A stretch of DNA of 40,296 nucleotides from Clostridia bacterium (GTDB lineage Bacteria; Bacillota; Clostridia; Oscillospirales; Acutalibacteraceae). Below, one piece after another: positions 30,254-39,063 of this stretch. Numbering within the stretch: position 1 is the first letter of the stretch; the number at the start of each line of letters is the position of its first letter. Location: the NCBI GenBank assembly GCA_900772705.1, contig CAAGRQ010000103.1, forward strand, positions 1 through 40,296. Reading direction: 5' to 3'. The notes under the pieces were generated by a model. It had not been told where the DNA came from. It did not search any database and saw only the letters and a program-made list of their open reading frames with translations. The translations under genes and the position numbers were made by a program.

Positions 30254-30309
30254 AGTACAGACGGTTGTACGACTCTATTCGAGCGGTACAACTGTCTTTT
30301 CTTGTTTTT
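30254..30309 (+). promoter_or_regulatory. pyrG leader attenuator
   Basis: A 12-bp stem with one wobble pair (AGACGGTTGTAC, 30259-30270; GTACAACTGTCT, 30286-30297) is followed by TTTTCTTGTTTTT, 45 bp before the pyrG start. It is a terminator in the leader. In other Firmicutes pyrG is controlled by CTP through such a leader terminator. Here the transcript does not begin with the GGGC run known from Bacillus. Confidence 0.75.
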
Positions 30310-30354
30310 AACCAATTTATTTTTGACTTAATACTTAATCGGGGAGGACAAATT

Positions 30355-31974
30355 ATGAGTAAGCAAAAATACATATTCATCACCGGCGGCGTTGTCTCCG
30401 GTCTGGGAAAAGGAATAACTGCGGCATCCTTGGGCAGACTGCTCAAATCCAGAGGCTTAAAGGTAACGGCTCAAAAGCTCGACCCTTATCTAAACGTTGA
30501 CCCGGGCACAATGAATCCCGTTCAGCACGGCGAAGTTTTTGTTACCGACGACGGAGCGGAAACCGACCTTGACCTCGGACACTACGAAAGATTTATAGAC
30601 GAGAGCCTATCGCAAAACTCCAACCTCACCTCGGGCAGAGTTTACTGGAAGGTAATCTCCGACGAGCGTAAGGGTGTTTACGGCGGACAGACAATACAGA
30701 TTATCCCTCATGTAACAAATGAGATAAAAAGATATATTTCACGAAACGCCGAAACAGGTGCTGATGTATGCCTTGTTGAAATCGGCGGCACAATCGGCGA
30801 TATAGAAAGCCAGCCGTTCCTTGAGGCAATCCGTCAGTTTGCGGTAGAATACGGCAGAGAAAACTGCGTATTTATCCATGTTACACTCGTACCGTACCTT
30901 GCGGCATCGGACGAACTCAAGAGCAAGCCGACCCAACATTCGGTTAAAGAAATGCTCGCCTTGGGCATTCAGCCGGATATTATCGTATGCAGAACGGAGC
31001 ACCCGCTGACCGACGATATTAAGAACAAAATCGCACTCTTCTGCAATGTAAGCAAGGAATGTGTAATCGAAAACAACAACTGCGACATTCTCTACGCCGT
31101 ACCGATGATGCTCAAGGAGCAGAAAATGGACGAAGTGGTTATGAAAAAACTCGGCATTGACGCACCAAATCAGGATTTGAGCGACTGGGAGGAAATGCTC
31201 TATGCGCTCAGAAACCCAAAGCAAACGGTTAAAATCGCACTGGTAGGAAAATATGTTGAACTCCACGACAGTTACATCAGCGTAAACGAGGCGTTAAAGC
31301 ACGGCGGAATTTCCACGATGAGCGCCGTAGATATTCATTGGATAGACAGCGAAAGCCTTGAAGCAGACGGTGCGAACCTCGACGAAATTCTCGGCGATAT
31401 GGACGGCATACTCGTTCCGGGCGGCTTCGGCAGCAGAGGAATAGAGGGCAAGATTCTCGCCGCTAACTATGCAAGAACTCACGATATTCCGTACCTCGGA
31501 ATTTGCCTGGGTATGCAAATTGCAATTATCGAATTTGCAAGAAATGTACTCAAAATGCAGGGTGCAAACTCGGCAGAGATAAATCCCGAAACTCCGTTTC
31601 CGCTCATCGACATTCTTCCCGAAAAGAAAAATATATCCAACCTCGGCGGAACGCTCAGACTCGGACAGTACCCCTGTATTCTTAATGAAAAATCAAAGTC
31701 ATATCAGCTTTACGGAGAAAAAGAAATTTTTGAGCGTCACCGTCACAGATACGAGGTTAACAACGATTACAGAGACAGTCTTTTGCAGGGCGGTATGATA
31801 TTTGCCGGAACAAGCCCCGACAATCATATAGTTGAAATGATTGAACTGCCCAACCACCCATGGTTTGTTGCTTGTCAGTTCCACCCGGAATTTAAGTCAA
31901 GACCAAACAAGCCGCATCCGCTGTTCAGAGGCTTTGTAACCGCCGCCGCAGAAAGAATGAAGAATAAAAAATAA
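30355..31974 (+). CDS. pyrG: CTP synthase
   Basis: It converts UTP to CTP with ATP and glutamine, the last step of pyrimidine nucleotide synthesis. The 539-residue protein has the N-terminal synthetase domain (TGGVVSGLGKG at 10-20, metal and substrate residues in DPYLNVDPGTM) and a class I glutamine amidotransferase domain from about 295. The nucleophile Cys384 lies in GICLGMQ, and His510/Glu512 in FHPEFKSRP complete the triad. The start at 30355 follows GGGGAGGACAAATT. An upstream frame to 30220 would run through the leader terminator and is rejected. It is a single-gene unit with its own promoter and attenuator. Confidence 0.97.
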   Translation: MSKQKYIFITGGVVSGLGKGITAASLGRLLKSRGLKVTAQKLDPYLNVDPGTMNPVQHGEVFVTDDGAETDLDLGHYERFIDESLSQNSNLTSGRVYWKVISDERKGVYGGQTIQIIPHVTNEIKRYISRNAETGADVCLVEIGGTIGDIESQPFLEAIRQFAVEYGRENCVFIHVTLVPYLAASDELKSKPTQHSVKEMLALGIQPDIIVCRTEHPLTDDIKNKIALFCNVSKECVIENNNCDILYAVPMMLKEQKMDEVVMKKLGIDAPNQDLSDWEEMLYALRNPKQTVKIALVGKYVELHDSYISVNEALKHGGISTMSAVDIHWIDSESLEADGANLDEILGDMDGILVPGGFGSRGIEGKILAANYARTHDIPYLGICLGMQIAIIEFARNVLKMQGANSAEINPETPFPLIDILPEKKNISNLGGTLRLGQYPCILNEKSKSYQLYGEKEIFERHRHRYEVNNDYRDSLLQGGMIFAGTSPDNHIVEMIELPNHPWFVACQFHPEFKSRPNKPHPLFRGFVTAAAERMKNKK

Positions 31975-31988
31975 TAAGGTATATAATA

Positions 31989-32027
31989 AAAAAGTCTTGA
32001 GCCCAAATAACTGGTTCAAGACTTTTT
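31989..32027. terminator. Bidirectional terminator between pyrG and thioredoxin genes
   Basis: A 12-bp stem (31989-32000 and 32016-32027, core AAAGTCTTGA/TCAAGACTTT) has A and T runs on both sides, between two convergent genes. Confidence 0.8.
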
Positions 32028-32038
32028 ACTTTGCTTAA

Positions 32039-32353
32039 TTATTTCTTTGAATTAACAAAGGCGATGAGTTCGTCCTTTTCGATATAGCCGACAGACTGAT
32101 TAATCAACTCGCCGTTTTCAAAAAGAAGCAAATTCGGTATCGTCATAATGTTGAAATCTAGCGCAATCTCTCGTGCGACATCACAGTTAACCGAGCAGAA
32201 TTTTACATCGTCAATCTCGTCGCTTACCTCCTCGACAATAGGAGAGAGCATCATACACGGGCCGCACCATTCAGCCCAAAAATCCACAAGCACCCTGCCG
32301 TCGTAAGCAAGCACCTCATCATCAAAATTTTCTCTCGTAAGTTCTGTTACCAT
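32039..32353 (-). CDS. trxA: Thioredoxin
   Basis: This small redox protein reduces disulfides in the cytoplasm. The 104-residue protein has the active site WCGPC with Cys30 and Cys33, the preceding VLVDFWAEW strand and the cis-Pro segment MTIPNLLLF. The ATG at 32353 is preferred: AAGGAG lies eight bases upstream. A GTG three codons earlier would be almost touching the ribosome site. It follows a small conserved gene by 12 bp and shares its promoter (32631-32659). No thioredoxin reductase is nearby. Confidence 0.93.
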   Translation of the reverse strand: MVTELTRENFDDEVLAYDGRVLVDFWAEWCGPCMMLSPIVEEVSDEIDDVKFCSVNCDVAREIALDFNIMTIPNLLLFENGELINQSVGYIEKDELIAFVNSKK

Positions 32354-32365
32354 ATCTGTCACTCC

Positions 32366-32599
32366 TTATCTTTTAAGCATAGCACCAAGTGTATCGAGCA
32401 ATTCCTTATCCTCGGGAGCCACTCTGAAATTAGTGCGGATTTTCTCGCCGTTTACATCGGTAACCGACAGTTCAAGCACTGCACCCGGCTCAATTTTATT
32501 TCCTGCGTCATTGAAAAACATAGAAAGTTTTGGGTGGCGGGAATTAAAACCGTCCGCCATTTCCTTAAACTTAAACAAAACGGTAGGATTTATATTCAT
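32366..32599 (-). CDS. Conserved small cytoplasmic protein, 77 residues, unrecognised
   Basis: The protein starts MNINPTVLFKFKEMADGFNS. It has a charged amphipathic N-terminal helix (HPKLSMFFNDAG), a beta-type middle (VLELSVTDVNGEKIRTNFRV) and a short C-terminal helix. There is no signal, membrane span or cysteine. I do not recognise a named family. AGAGGATATA precedes the ATG, and the codon use is like its neighbours. It is the first gene of a two-gene unit with thioredoxin. Confidence 0.75.
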   Translation of the reverse strand: MNINPTVLFKFKEMADGFNSRHPKLSMFFNDAGNKIEPGAVLELSVTDVNGEKIRTNFRVAPEDKELLDTLGAMLKR

Positions 32600-32630
32600 A
32601 TTATATCCTCTTTTCTCTTACATCAATCAT

Positions 32631-32659
32631 AATGTAAAACAAATTGCAAAATTTGTCAA
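32631..32659 (-). promoter_or_regulatory. Sigma-A promoter of the small protein-thioredoxin unit
   Basis: On the minus strand, TTGACA and TACATT are separated by 17 bp. A TATGAT five bp later is an alternative -10. Confidence 0.6.
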
Positions 32660-32714
32660 GAGAGAAAACAATTACTCGCCCTGAAAAGTCGTGCCGAAAA
32701 TGCAACTACGGTTA

Positions 32715-32790
32715 GGGCACACTGCAAATTTAACGCAGTATTTCGCTGTTTATTTGATTTTTAAGCATTTATTCCTTATGTAGTGTGCCC
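32715..32790. repeat. Isolated 76-bp inverted-repeat segment, MITE-like
   Basis: GGGCACACT (32715-32723) and AGTGTGCCC (32782-32790) enclose an AT-rich interior with no frame. Neither exit has a T run, so it is not an obvious terminator. It could be a relic of a small mobile element, but no clear target duplication is seen. Confidence 0.35.
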
Positions 32791-32817
32791 CTTATCGTTT
32801 ACTAGAAAAATGCAAAA

Positions 32818-32846
32818 ATTGCCGCAAACTCAATGTTTACGGCAAT
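32818..32846 (-). terminator. Terminator of the purine salvage operon
   Basis: A 12-bp stem with one wobble pair (32818-32829 and 32835-32846) begins seven bp past the hpt stop and is followed on the minus strand by TTTTGCATTTTTC. Its arm resembles that of the pcrA terminator. Confidence 0.8.
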
Positions 32847-32852
32847 CCGATT

Positions 32853-33398
32853 TTATTCGTATATTTCTCGCTTTAACGCTCCGATATACGGTATGTTGCG
32901 ATACTGCTGGTCATAATCAAGACCGTAGCCCACAACAAATTCATCGGGAACATCACAGCCGACATAATCGGGAGTCAAATCGACAACCCTTCGTTCCGGC
33001 TTATCAAGAAGAGTTACTATTGAAATGCTGTTTGCGCCTCTGGCGGAGAGCATTTTTCTGACATAGCTGAGGGTTCTGCCCGAGTCAAGAATGTCCTCAA
33101 CGAGCAAAACATCATAGCCTGTAAGGTCAATGTCAATATCCTTAACTATCTTTACGCTTCCTGTTGAAGTTGTGCCCGAGCCATAAGAAGAAACTGCAAG
33201 AAAATCAAGTTTAAGCGGCAGGTCGATATAGCGTGTAAGGTCTGCCATAAAATAGAGCGAGCCTTTAAGAATTCCCACAACAAGAAGATTCTTTCCCTCA
33301 AAATCTTTAGTTATCTGAGCACCGAGCCGCTCGTTAATTTTTTGTAATTCGTCCTTGGTAACAAGTACCTCTTTAATATCGTTATCAAGATTTGCCAT
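32853..33398 (-). CDS. hpt: Hypoxanthine-guanine phosphoribosyltransferase
   Basis: It converts hypoxanthine or guanine plus PRPP to IMP or GMP in purine salvage. The 181-residue protein shows the PRPP loop VLLVEDILDSGRTL, the flexible-loop region LAVSSYGSGTTSTG, and the C-terminal base-binding PDEFVVGYGLDYDQQYRNIPYIG. Length is normal for bacterial HPRT. It is the last gene of the xpt-nup-hpt operon, nine bp after the last permease gene. The location suggests that bases delivered by the transporter feed directly into nucleotide pools. Confidence 0.95.
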   Translation of the reverse strand: MANLDNDIKEVLVTKDELQKINERLGAQITKDFEGKNLLVVGILKGSLYFMADLTRYIDLPLKLDFLAVSSYGSGTTSTGSVKIVKDIDIDLTGYDVLLVEDILDSGRTLSYVRKMLSARGANSISIVTLLDKPERRVVDLTPDYVGCDVPDEFVVGYGLDYDQQYRNIPYIGALKREIYE

Positions 33399-33407
33399 AA
33401 TATTAAA

Positions 33408-34397
33408 CTATCTTTCCTCTCTGAAATATGAAAGACCGAGAGCCGCCGGGCCTTGGTTTTCTTTTTTCTTACGAACGCTGACCATAACAAGAACAATAAT
33501 GGTAACTATATAAGGAATCATCTTATACAATTCCTGCGTACGAAGTGCACCCGGAACATAAAGATACACAATGTAAAGTCCGCCGAATGCGATAGAGCCG
33601 AGAATGCTGAGGTTCGGTCTCCAAATCGCAAAGATAACGAGTGCGATTGCAAGCCAGCCTCTGTCGCCGAAACCGTCGTTTGACCACACGCCGTTTGCGT
33701 AATCCATTACATAATAGAGTCCTCCGAGACCTGCGATAATCGAACCGATACCGGTTGCAAGGTACTTTGTTTTTTCTACATTAATACCTGCGGCATCTGC
33801 GGTTGCGGGATTTTCGCCGACTGCTCTGAGGTGAAGTCCTGCTCTTGTCTTATTAAGGAACCACGAAGCAAGAATTGCAATAATAATTGCGGCATACGCA
33901 AGAAAGCCGTAACTTAAAAACAGTTTTCCGAACAAGCCGAGTTTATCCGCAAAGGGAAGCGAAGTTCTGAAAAAGTTTGATGTAGTGGTGAGAGCAACAG
34001 ACGGAACGTCGGCACCGGTAATTTTAATAAGCGAGCCACCGAAGAAGTTACCGAAACCTGTACCGAAGGTTGTAAGCGCAAGACCCGTAACATTCTGATT
34101 TGCTCTAAGCGTTACGGTAAGGAAGCTGTAAATACAGCCTGCAACGAGCGAACCCAAAATACAAGTCAAAAGCGGAATGATAACAGCCAAAAAACCGTTT
34201 GCGTCAGACTTATCGGCTAAGGAATTCTCATAGAAGAACGCACCGATAACACCGCTCATACCGCCGATATACATAATACCGGGGATACCGAGGTTAAGGT
34301 TACCCGATTTTTCGGTAATAATTTCACCGGTCGAGCCGAAAAGGAGTGGTATGCACTGCAGAATTGCTCTGTGCAAAAAATCGATTAATGTACCCAT
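33408..34397 (-). CDS. Nucleoside ABC transporter permease (NupQ/YufQ type)
   Basis: This second membrane subunit of a BMP-family importer is a 329-residue PF02653 permease with eight or more spans. Family segments are GSTGEIITEKSGNLNLGIPGIMYIG near the N terminus and the coupling loop TRAGLHLRAVGENPATADAAGI. The equivalent in Bacillus is NupQ of the NupNOPQ guanosine transporter. AAGGAGG precedes the start. The gap to the preceding permease gene is one base. Confidence 0.9.
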   Translation of the reverse strand: MGTLIDFLHRAILQCIPLLFGSTGEIITEKSGNLNLGIPGIMYIGGMSGVIGAFFYENSLADKSDANGFLAVIIPLLTCILGSLVAGCIYSFLTVTLRANQNVTGLALTTFGTGFGNFFGGSLIKITGADVPSVALTTTSNFFRTSLPFADKLGLFGKLFLSYGFLAYAAIIIAILASWFLNKTRAGLHLRAVGENPATADAAGINVEKTKYLATGIGSIIAGLGGLYYVMDYANGVWSNDGFGDRGWLAIALVIFAIWRPNLSILGSIAFGGLYIVYLYVPGALRTQELYKMIPYIVTIIVLVMVSVRKKKENQGPAALGLSYFREER

Positions 34398-34398
34398 A

Positions 34399-35511
34399 CT
34401 ACTTTACCTCCTTATTTTCACGCTTGCGAAACTTCAGTTGATAATTAATAAAGAATTCGCTGCCGATGATAAAGAATAAAATAATACCCGTGATGATTTC
34501 ACTGAAACTTTGATTAAGACCGAAAATCATAGAAATCTGGTCTGCGCCTGCGTCAAGGAAAACGAGCAGCAAAGAAGTGAAAATCATATAAATAGGGTTA
34601 AATTTACCGAGCCACGATACCATAATGGCAGTAAATCCTCTGCCGTCGGCAGTCGATGTGGAAATAGTATGGTCGGTGCCGCCTACAAGAAGCAGACCTG
34701 CGATACCGCAAACCGCACCCGAAAGAGCCATTGTACGAAGAATGACCTTATTTACATTAATTCCGATATATCGTGCGGTATTTTCGCTCTCACCGACTAC
34801 GGCAATCTCATAGCCGTGCTTTGAATACTTGAGATAAATATACATTGCAACGGTGATAATCGCTACTATAATAATGTTAAGCAAATAGTTTTGACCGCCG
34901 ATTGTCGGGAACCAACCTGCCTCGGTTGCACGGTTTATAATACCGATCTTTCCTGCGCCCTTGGGATTTTCCCAATACATACAGAAATATGAAACAAGCT
35001 GAATACCCACATAATTCATCATAAGAGTAAAGAGCGTTTCGTTTGTGTTAAACTTTGCCTTAAATATGGCAGGAATAAGCGCCCAAATTGCACCTGCCAA
35101 AACGGAAGCAACAACCATAATGAGAATCAAAAGGCCGTTGGGCACTTTATCGCCGAGCAAAATCATACAAGCAGTTGTTGCAAGTCCGCCTATAAGCACC
35201 TGACCTTCGCCGCCGATATTCCAAAATCGCATCTTAAACGCAGGGGTCAGCGCAAGCGATACGCAAAGAAGCATAGCAAGACTTTGCATAAGTTTCCAAA
35301 ACTTTCTGGTACTGCCGAACGCACCCTCAAACATGGTAACATAAACGCTGATGGGATTTTCACCCGTGAGCACCATGGTAAGAATTCCGCAAAAGATAAG
35401 TGCGAAAAGTATTGAGCCTATACGGATAAGAAACGAATTAAGTTTCGGCATCGAGTCCCTCTTTACGATATGAAAAAGAGGCTCATGGACAGTATTATTA
35501 TTCTTTGCCAT
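34399..35511 (-). CDS. Nucleoside ABC transporter permease (NupP/YufP type)
   Basis: This first membrane subunit of the importer has 370 residues and about nine to ten spans. It pairs with the permease encoded next. Conserved segments are TPAFKMRFWNIGGEGQVLIGGL and the coupling loop KHGYEIAVVGESENTARYIGI. AGAGGAAGAG precedes the ATG, and the gene overlaps the ATPase gene by 14 bases. The two permeases differ in length, as is usual for BMP systems. Confidence 0.9.
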   Translation of the reverse strand: MAKNNNTVHEPLFHIVKRDSMPKLNSFLIRIGSILFALIFCGILTMVLTGENPISVYVTMFEGAFGSTRKFWKLMQSLAMLLCVSLALTPAFKMRFWNIGGEGQVLIGGLATTACMILLGDKVPNGLLILIMVVASVLAGAIWALIPAIFKAKFNTNETLFTLMMNYVGIQLVSYFCMYWENPKGAGKIGIINRATEAGWFPTIGGQNYLLNIIIVAIITVAMYIYLKYSKHGYEIAVVGESENTARYIGINVNKVILRTMALSGAVCGIAGLLLVGGTDHTISTSTADGRGFTAIMVSWLGKFNPIYMIFTSLLLVFLDAGADQISMIFGLNQSFSEIITGIILFFIIGSEFFINYQLKFRKRENKEVK

Positions 35512-37048
35512 TATTCTCTTCCTCTCTTTCTACCGTTTTAGTCATAAGAAGTCCGATTTCTTCCTTTGTGGTATTTCGTCCGTCAACTGTACCGGTAATA
35601 CATCCGGAATTGATAACCATAATCCTGTCACAAAGTTCGATAAGAACATCCAAGTCCTCACCGACGAAAATAACCGCCGTGCCGTGCTCCTTTTGCTGTG
35701 ACAGAAGATTATAAATAGTATAAGACGAATTAATGTCAAGTCCTCTGACCGGATAAGCCACCATCAGCACCTTAGGCTGAAGTGAGATTTCTCTGCCGAC
35801 AAGAACCTTTTGAACATTACCGCCGGAAAGTCGTCTTACCGGAGTGTTTGCACTCGGAGTAACAACCTCGAGATCGGAGATAATGTCGTCTGCAAGATGC
35901 TTAGGCTCTTTTCTGCTGAGGAAAGCACCCTTGCCGCCCTTGTACGAGCGGAGCATCATATTATCGACAATATCCATATTGCCGACAAGTCCCATACCGA
36001 GTCTGTCCTCGGGAACGAACGAAAGCGCAATGCCGAGTTTGCGAATCTCACGGGGAGTTTTTCCGACAAGTTGCTGTGGGCCGAGATCGTCCGGTTTGTA
36101 GAGAATGCTTGATTTTTTTGTAGTAGTCTGAAGTCCTGCGATAGACTCAAGAAGTTCCTTTTGACCGCAGCCGCTGATTCCCGCAATACCGAGAATTTCG
36201 CCGCCGTAAGCCTTAAAGGATACATTGTCGAGCGCCTTTGTTCCGTCCTTTTTAATAACGGTAAGGTTTTCTACATCGAGTCTTTCCTTAGGATTCTTGG
36301 GCTCCTCACGGGTAATGTTAAGGTCAACCTTTGAGCCCATCATAGCCTCTGTAAGCATCTGCTCGTCAGCCTCGGAGGTCTTAATTGTGCTGACATGCTT
36401 ACCCTTACGAAGAATGGCAACCCTGTCGGAGATTTCCAAAACCTCGTGAAGCTTATGTGTAATTATGATAATTGATTTACCGTCCTTACGCATATTGCGA
36501 AGAACATCAAATAATTTTTCTGTTTCCTGCGGTGTAAGTACAGCGGTAGGCTCGTCCAAAATAAGAATATCCGCCCCTCTGTAAAGCACCTTAATAATTT
36601 CGACCGTCTGCTTTTCGGATACAGACATATTGTAGATTTTTTTATCGAGGTCCATGGTAAAGCCGTACTTGTCGATAATGGCTTGAACCTCTTTCTTTGC
36701 TTCTTTGATATTATATTTTTTCTTATCCTCAATGCCGAGAATAATATTTTCCGTAGCGGTGAAAACATCAACAAGTTTGAAGTGCTGATGAATCATTCCG
36801 ATTTTATACTTAAAAGCGTCTTTAGGAGATTTAATAACAACCTCTTCGCCGTTTACAAAAATCTGTCCTTTATCGGGGAAATAAATACCCGATACCATAT
36901 TCATAAGCGTGGTTTTGCCCGAACCGTTTTCCCCCAAGATAGCAAGGATTTCTCCTCGTCTTACCTGCAAGTCGACATTATCGTTAGCTATAACCTTTTC
37001 GCCGAACTGCTTAGTAACCCCTTTTAATTCCAGAGCAAATTTTTCCAT
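35498..37048 (-). CDS. Nucleoside ABC transporter ATPase, two nucleotide-binding domains (NupO/YufO type)
   Basis: This 516-residue protein energises the BMP-family importer. It contains two ABC modules. The first (about 1-245) has Walker A GENGSGKTT and Walker B ILILDEPTA, with the degenerate signature MSVSEKQ. The second (about 255-510) has a degenerate Walker A region GISGCGQKE, the signature LSGGNVQK and Walker B VLMVAYPVRGLD. Substitution of the usual Glu in the second Walker B is typical of this family. It is closely related to simple-sugar ATPases, but the BMP lipoprotein upstream points to nucleosides. Confidence 0.92.
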   Translation of the reverse strand: MEKFALELKGVTKQFGEKVIANDNVDLQVRRGEILAILGENGSGKTTLMNMVSGIYFPDKGQIFVNGEEVVIKSPKDAFKYKIGMIHQHFKLVDVFTATENIILGIEDKKKYNIKEAKKEVQAIIDKYGFTMDLDKKIYNMSVSEKQTVEIIKVLYRGADILILDEPTAVLTPQETEKLFDVLRNMRKDGKSIIIITHKLHEVLEISDRVAILRKGKHVSTIKTSEADEQMLTEAMMGSKVDLNITREEPKNPKERLDVENLTVIKKDGTKALDNVSFKAYGGEILGIAGISGCGQKELLESIAGLQTTTKKSSILYKPDDLGPQQLVGKTPREIRKLGIALSFVPEDRLGMGLVGNMDIVDNMMLRSYKGGKGAFLSRKEPKHLADDIISDLEVVTPSANTPVRRLSGGNVQKVLVGREISLQPKVLMVAYPVRGLDINSSYTIYNLLSQQKEHGTAVIFVGEDLDVLIELCDRIMVINSGCITGTVDGRNTTKEEIGLLMTKTVEREEENNGKE

Positions 37049-37072
37049 AAATTACCTCTTAAAATAGTCTTA

Positions 37073-37098
37073 CCGTGACGGAGTTTCCTCCGCCACGG
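37073..37098 (-). terminator. Intercistronic hairpin after the BMP lipoprotein gene
   Basis: An 11-bp stem with one wobble pair (37073-37083 and 37088-37098) has a GAAA tetraloop in the RNA. The U tract after it is weak. It probably protects or partly terminates the lipoprotein mRNA and so sets the subunit ratio. Confidence 0.5.
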
Positions 37099-37126
37099 GT
37101 GTTAAAATAATCTGTTTTGTTGACTA

Positions 37127-38386
37127 TTAACCGAAGTTTACATCAAGAAGATTGATGCCGTCGATTTGTACATCAAAGTACGGAGCAGCACGGTATTCCG
37201 ACTCGTGGAAGTAACCGTCGCTTACAACCTCTTTATCAGGAGTGTAAGCTGCGTCTGTATCAACATCAGCCATATAAGAGGTGAGGTGACCGTCAGCGTC
37301 TACCTTTGCGTTCTTATTCTTATCTTCTGTAACTGTTACAGTGAATGTGTTTACATCAAATACGTGAACACTGCCGTCCTCGATAGCCTTCTTAGCCTTT
37401 TCAACAGCGTCTGCAGTGCCTTCTGCGGTTGCTTTCTGACCGAAATCTGTAAGAAGTACAGAATTGTCTGCAAGAGTACCGGTCCAGTCTGCCTCGATTG
37501 TCTTGCCGTCTCTTACAGCCTCGATGCAGTGCTCAAGATAAGGAGCCCAGTTGATTCTCGAAGAAACGATAAAGGTGTTCGGACAAGCGGATTCTGTTGA
37601 ACCGTTGTATGAAACGTTAGGAACGCCTGCGCTCTCACAAGCTGTAGGAGCACCCATTGAGTCAGCGTGCTGTGAAACGAGTACAGCGCCGTTTTGGATA
37701 AGCTTCTGAGCTGCTTCCTTCTCGGCTGTCTCGTCATACCAAGAACCTGTGAATGTAACATCCATTGTTACAGAAGGACAAACGCTCTTTGCACCGAGAT
37801 AGAATGAAGTGTAACCCGAGATAACCTCAGCGTATGTGTAAGCACCTACATAACCCATCTTAGCCTGATCAGCGGTAATCTTACCCTGGTCAATCATTTC
37901 ATTAATCTTTTCGCCTGCTGCAACACCTGCAAGGTATCTGCCCTCATAGATAGCAGAGAAACCGTTGTGGAAGTTTGAAAGACCCTCTGTGTGAGCCTTT
38001 GTACCTGTTGCGTGAAGGAACTGTACGTCTGTAAATTCCTTAGCAGCCTGGATAACGTAATCCTCGTGGCCGAAACTGTCTGCAAGAATAAGGTTGCAGC
38101 CCTCGTCAACAAGTTCTGCCGCTGCGTCATATGCAGCCTGACCTTCCTCAATGTTGTTCTTCTGAACAAGTTCTACGCCCATCTTTGCGGCAGCCTCCTG
38201 AGCGGCTACAATGAAGTTCTTGTCGTAGGTTGAGTTCTCGTCGTGAAGTGTGATAAGACCGAGTTTAACAGTTTTGCCCTCTGTTTTACTGCTGTCGTCT
38301 TTACCCGATGCCGAGCAGCCTGCGAATGCAGCTACTACAAACAAAGCGGCAAGGATAACAGCAAGAACTCTTTTTGTGATTTTCAT
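37127..38386 (-). CDS. BMP-family nucleoside-binding lipoprotein (NupN type)
   Basis: This extracytoplasmic lipoprotein of the BMP (PF02608) family binds purine nucleosides for import. The 419-residue protein has a lipoprotein signal (MKITKRVLAV..., lipobox FAGC with Cys24). The mature part opens VKLGLITLHDENSTYDKNF and includes GYVGAYTYAEVISGYTSFYLGAKS, ADSMGAPTACESAGVPNVSYN and RINWAPYLEHCIEAVRDGK, all BMP-like. It is longer than the usual 350-360 residues by a C-terminal extension. The start at 38386 follows CGGAGG. The gene is between xpt and the ATPase gene, with a hairpin after it. Confidence 0.92.
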   Translation of the reverse strand: MKITKRVLAVILAALFVVAAFAGCSASGKDDSSKTEGKTVKLGLITLHDENSTYDKNFIVAAQEAAAKMGVELVQKNNIEEGQAAYDAAAELVDEGCNLILADSFGHEDYVIQAAKEFTDVQFLHATGTKAHTEGLSNFHNGFSAIYEGRYLAGVAAGEKINEMIDQGKITADQAKMGYVGAYTYAEVISGYTSFYLGAKSVCPSVTMDVTFTGSWYDETAEKEAAQKLIQNGAVLVSQHADSMGAPTACESAGVPNVSYNGSTESACPNTFIVSSRINWAPYLEHCIEAVRDGKTIEADWTGTLADNSVLLTDFGQKATAEGTADAVEKAKKAIEDGSVHVFDVNTFTVTVTEDKNKNAKVDADGHLTSYMADVDTDAAYTPDKEVVSDGYFHESEYRAAPYFDVQIDGINLLDVNFG

Positions 38387-38446
38387 TTGTGTTTCCTCCG
38401 TTTTATTTTTTATATTATCGGCTTTGCGCCTAATAACCTGAATCAA

Positions 38447-39025
38447 TCAGTCTCTGAACACGACCTCGCCGGTCTTTGCGTCCATTGACTCAACTATTGC
38501 AAGCGACTCTACTCTGATACCCTGCGCTCTCAAATCGTCTCCGCCGTGCTGATATCCCTTTTCTATAACGGTACCGCAACCGACAAGAGTTGCACCGCTC
38601 TGCTCAACGAGATGAATAAGTCCTTTAAGAGCATTTCCGATTGCAAGAAAATCATCTACAATCAAAACCTTGTCGCCCGGGTTCAAAAATTTCTTTGAGA
38701 CGATAATGTCATATGTCGTGCCGTGAGTGAACGACTCGACCGGTGTGGTGTAGACATCGCCTGCTATATTTTTAGTCTTAGTCTTTTTTGCAAAAACTAA
38801 AGGACATCCGAATTCCTGAGCAACCATCGCACCGATTGCGATGCCCGATGATTCTATAGTCAGAATTTTATTGATGTCCTCGTCCTTATATAATCTATGA
38901 AATTCTTTTCCGACTTCACGCAAAAAGGCGCAGTCTATTTGGTGGTTCAAAAAGCAGTCTACCTTCAGTATATTACCCTCGTAAACCTGACCCTCTTCCA
39001 AAATCTTTTTCTTAAGCAAATCCAT
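38447..39025 (-). CDS. xpt: Xanthine phosphoribosyltransferase
   Basis: It converts xanthine plus PRPP to XMP in purine salvage. The 192-residue protein closely follows the Bacillus Xpt layout: an opening MDLLKKKILEEGQVYEGNIL, VDCFLNHQID, TIESSGIA, and the PRPP loop VLIVDDFLAIGNALKG, then VIEKGYQHGGDDL. The ATG at 39025 matches the family start. Its ribosome site (GGTGG) is weak, and a GTG five codons upstream is less likely. It heads the xpt-nup-hpt operon. Many Firmicutes xpt genes follow a purine riboswitch, but none is visible here. Confidence 0.93.
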   Translation of the reverse strand: MDLLKKKILEEGQVYEGNILKVDCFLNHQIDCAFLREVGKEFHRLYKDEDINKILTIESSGIAIGAMVAQEFGCPLVFAKKTKTKNIAGDVYTTPVESFTHGTTYDIIVSKKFLNPGDKVLIVDDFLAIGNALKGLIHLVEQSGATLVGCGTVIEKGYQHGGDDLRAQGIRVESLAIVESMDAKTGEVVFRD

Positions 39026-39063
39026 AACGGATACCACCAATCGCTAAAATAAATACCACATAT

